In this document: positions 4,598 through 5,287 of the stretch, one piece after another
How positions within the stretch are numbered: position 1 is the first letter of the stretch
Layout: each line of letters begins with the position of its first letter
DNA from: Alphaproteobacteria bacterium MarineAlpha3_Bin3
GTDB lineage: Bacteria; Pseudomonadota; Alphaproteobacteria; Rhodospirillales; Casp-alpha2
Assembly (NCBI GenBank): GCA_002938075.1
Contig: PTLK01000145.1
Location: 1 to 5,287 of the forward strand
Direction: 5' to 3'
DNA: 5,287 bases
Notes under the pieces: generated by a model
The model's input: the letters and a program-made list of their open reading frames with translations, nothing else
Database searches by the model: none
What the model was told of the DNA's origin: nothing
Program-made: the position numbers and the translations under genes

Positions 4598-5287
4598 ATG
4601 CGGGTTGCAGTGGTTCCGTTATTGGTCGCAATCGTGATGGCGTTTCCGTTGGCGGGCGCGCCGTCATTTTCGGCGGCAGCGGAAACGCAGCCGCTGCTGA
4701 TCGGCTATCTGGAATTTACCGATGACCCGCGCTACGACGAAAAACGCGCCTATGCCCGCATTCGCGTGCGCCCACACAACCGGCCGCGCCCCGGGGCAGA
4801 GATGGCCATCCGCGAGAGCCACGTCCTCGGTCGCGCGCTGAAAATGAAATTCAGCCTCGAACGTGGCGAGGCAAAAACGGCGGCGGGACTAATTTCCATG
4901 ATCGAGCGCATGGCGGCGGCGGGGGTGCGCTATTTCCTCATCGACGCCGATGCCGCCGTGATCACCGCCTTAGGCGCGGCGACGATGGGGCAGGATTTGC
5001 TGTTGTTCAATATCTCCGAGCCTGCCGATGCCCTGCGCGGGGCCGAATGCCGGGCGCAGGTGATGCACGTTATCCCCAGCCACGCCATGATGACCGACGC
5101 CCTGGCCCAGTTCCTGGTGGCCAGGATATGGCGTGAGGTGTTGGTCCTCAAGGGCCCGAAGGGCGAGGACGCCGCCTTCGCCGCCGCCTTCGAGGCCTCG
5201 GCCCGGCGCTTCGGGGTCCGCGTTATCGCTAGCCGCGATTTCGTCCTCGGCAACGATCCGCGCGAGCGCGAGAAGAACAACGTCGCC
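4598..5287 (+). CDS. ABC-type substrate-binding protein of the PQQ-dependent alcohol dehydrogenase-associated system (partial, 3' end beyond window)
   Basis: The 230 visible residues are those of an exported ABC-type substrate-binding protein resembling the family linked to PQQ-dependent alcohol dehydrogenase systems. After a signal peptide (MRVAVVPLLVAIVMAFPLAG, cleavage around the AAA at 26-28) comes LLIGYLE, then RPRPGAEMAIRE (62-73), a GVRYFLIDADAA strand-turn (109-120), LLLFNISEPADALRGAEC (134-151), HVIPSHAMMTDALAQFLV (157-174) and FVLGNDPREREKNN (215-228). These correspond to the type I periplasmic binding fold used by branched-chain amino acid-type receptors. The ligand is unknown. Start choice: ATG 4598 has GAGG (4589-4592) five bases upstream and gives a signal peptide with a basic start. 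ATG 4583, inside the propeller stop region, would add MTEAA, has no ribosome binding site and is less likely. Permease and ATPase partners are expected further right. There is no stop before the window edge. Confidence 0.88.
   Translation, partial: MRVAVVPLLVAIVMAFPLAGAPSFSAAAETQPLLIGYLEFTDDPRYDEKRAYARIRVRPHNRPRPGAEMAIRESHVLGRALKMKFSLERGEAKTAAGLISMIERMAAAGVRYFLIDADAAVITALGAATMGQDLLLFNISEPADALRGAECRAQVMHVIPSHAMMTDALAQFLVARIWREVLVLKGPKGEDAAFAAAFEASARRFGVRVIASRDFVLGNDPREREKNNVA

Noticed and set aside
4930..5280. Reverse-strand frame of 116 codons at the right edge
   Set aside because: It is an antisense shadow of the substrate-binding protein gene, whose + strand translation matches a known family along its whole visible length.

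Overview
The window carries a complete pyrroloquinoline quinone (PQQ) biosynthesis operon, pqqA-B-C-D-E, all on the + strand. It runs without a break into two genes of a PQQ-dependent alcohol oxidation-associated ABC-type system. The high GC, the wobble-position bias and the PqqA and PqqC sequence types suggest an alphaproteobacterium, perhaps Rhodospirillales-like, that oxidises alcohols or related substrates with periplasmic quinoprotein dehydrogenases. The taxonomy is inference; the gene assignments are strong.

Layout. Positions 1-210 hold the wreck of an ABC transporter ATPase gene. A Q-loop-proximal piece in one frame is joined directly to a Walker B/D-loop piece in another frame, with the middle of the nucleotide-binding domain missing. 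Positions 211-366 are non-coding and hold a candidate sigma70-type promoter, a leader hairpin and a strong ribosome binding site for pqqA. pqqA (367-447) encodes a 26-residue precursor peptide with the Glu16/Tyr20 pair that becomes PQQ. The 113-bp gap to pqqB contains a structured, U-tract-terminated element that looks like an attenuator, and pqqB then starts on GTG with no visible Shine-Dalgarno sequence. pqqB, pqqC, pqqD and pqqE follow as a tightly overlapping run (ATGA, TGATG and ATGA junctions).

One base after pqqE begins an exported seven-bladed YVTN-type beta-propeller protein (3610-4590). After it comes an exported ABC-type substrate-binding protein (4598 to beyond the right edge, partial). 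Both resemble the families found with PQQ-dependent alcohol dehydrogenase systems.

How it works together. PqqD presents PqqA to the radical SAM enzyme PqqE, which cross-links Glu16 to Tyr20. PqqB, a metallo-beta-lactamase-fold protein, acts in the intermediate hydroxylation step, and PqqC performs the final ring closure and eight-electron oxidation. PQQ is then used in the periplasm, which is where the two downstream proteins are predicted to go. Their exact function is not established. The physical coupling of cofactor synthesis to this ABC-type module, plus a dead ATPase copy upstream of pqqA, is the most interesting aspect of the window.
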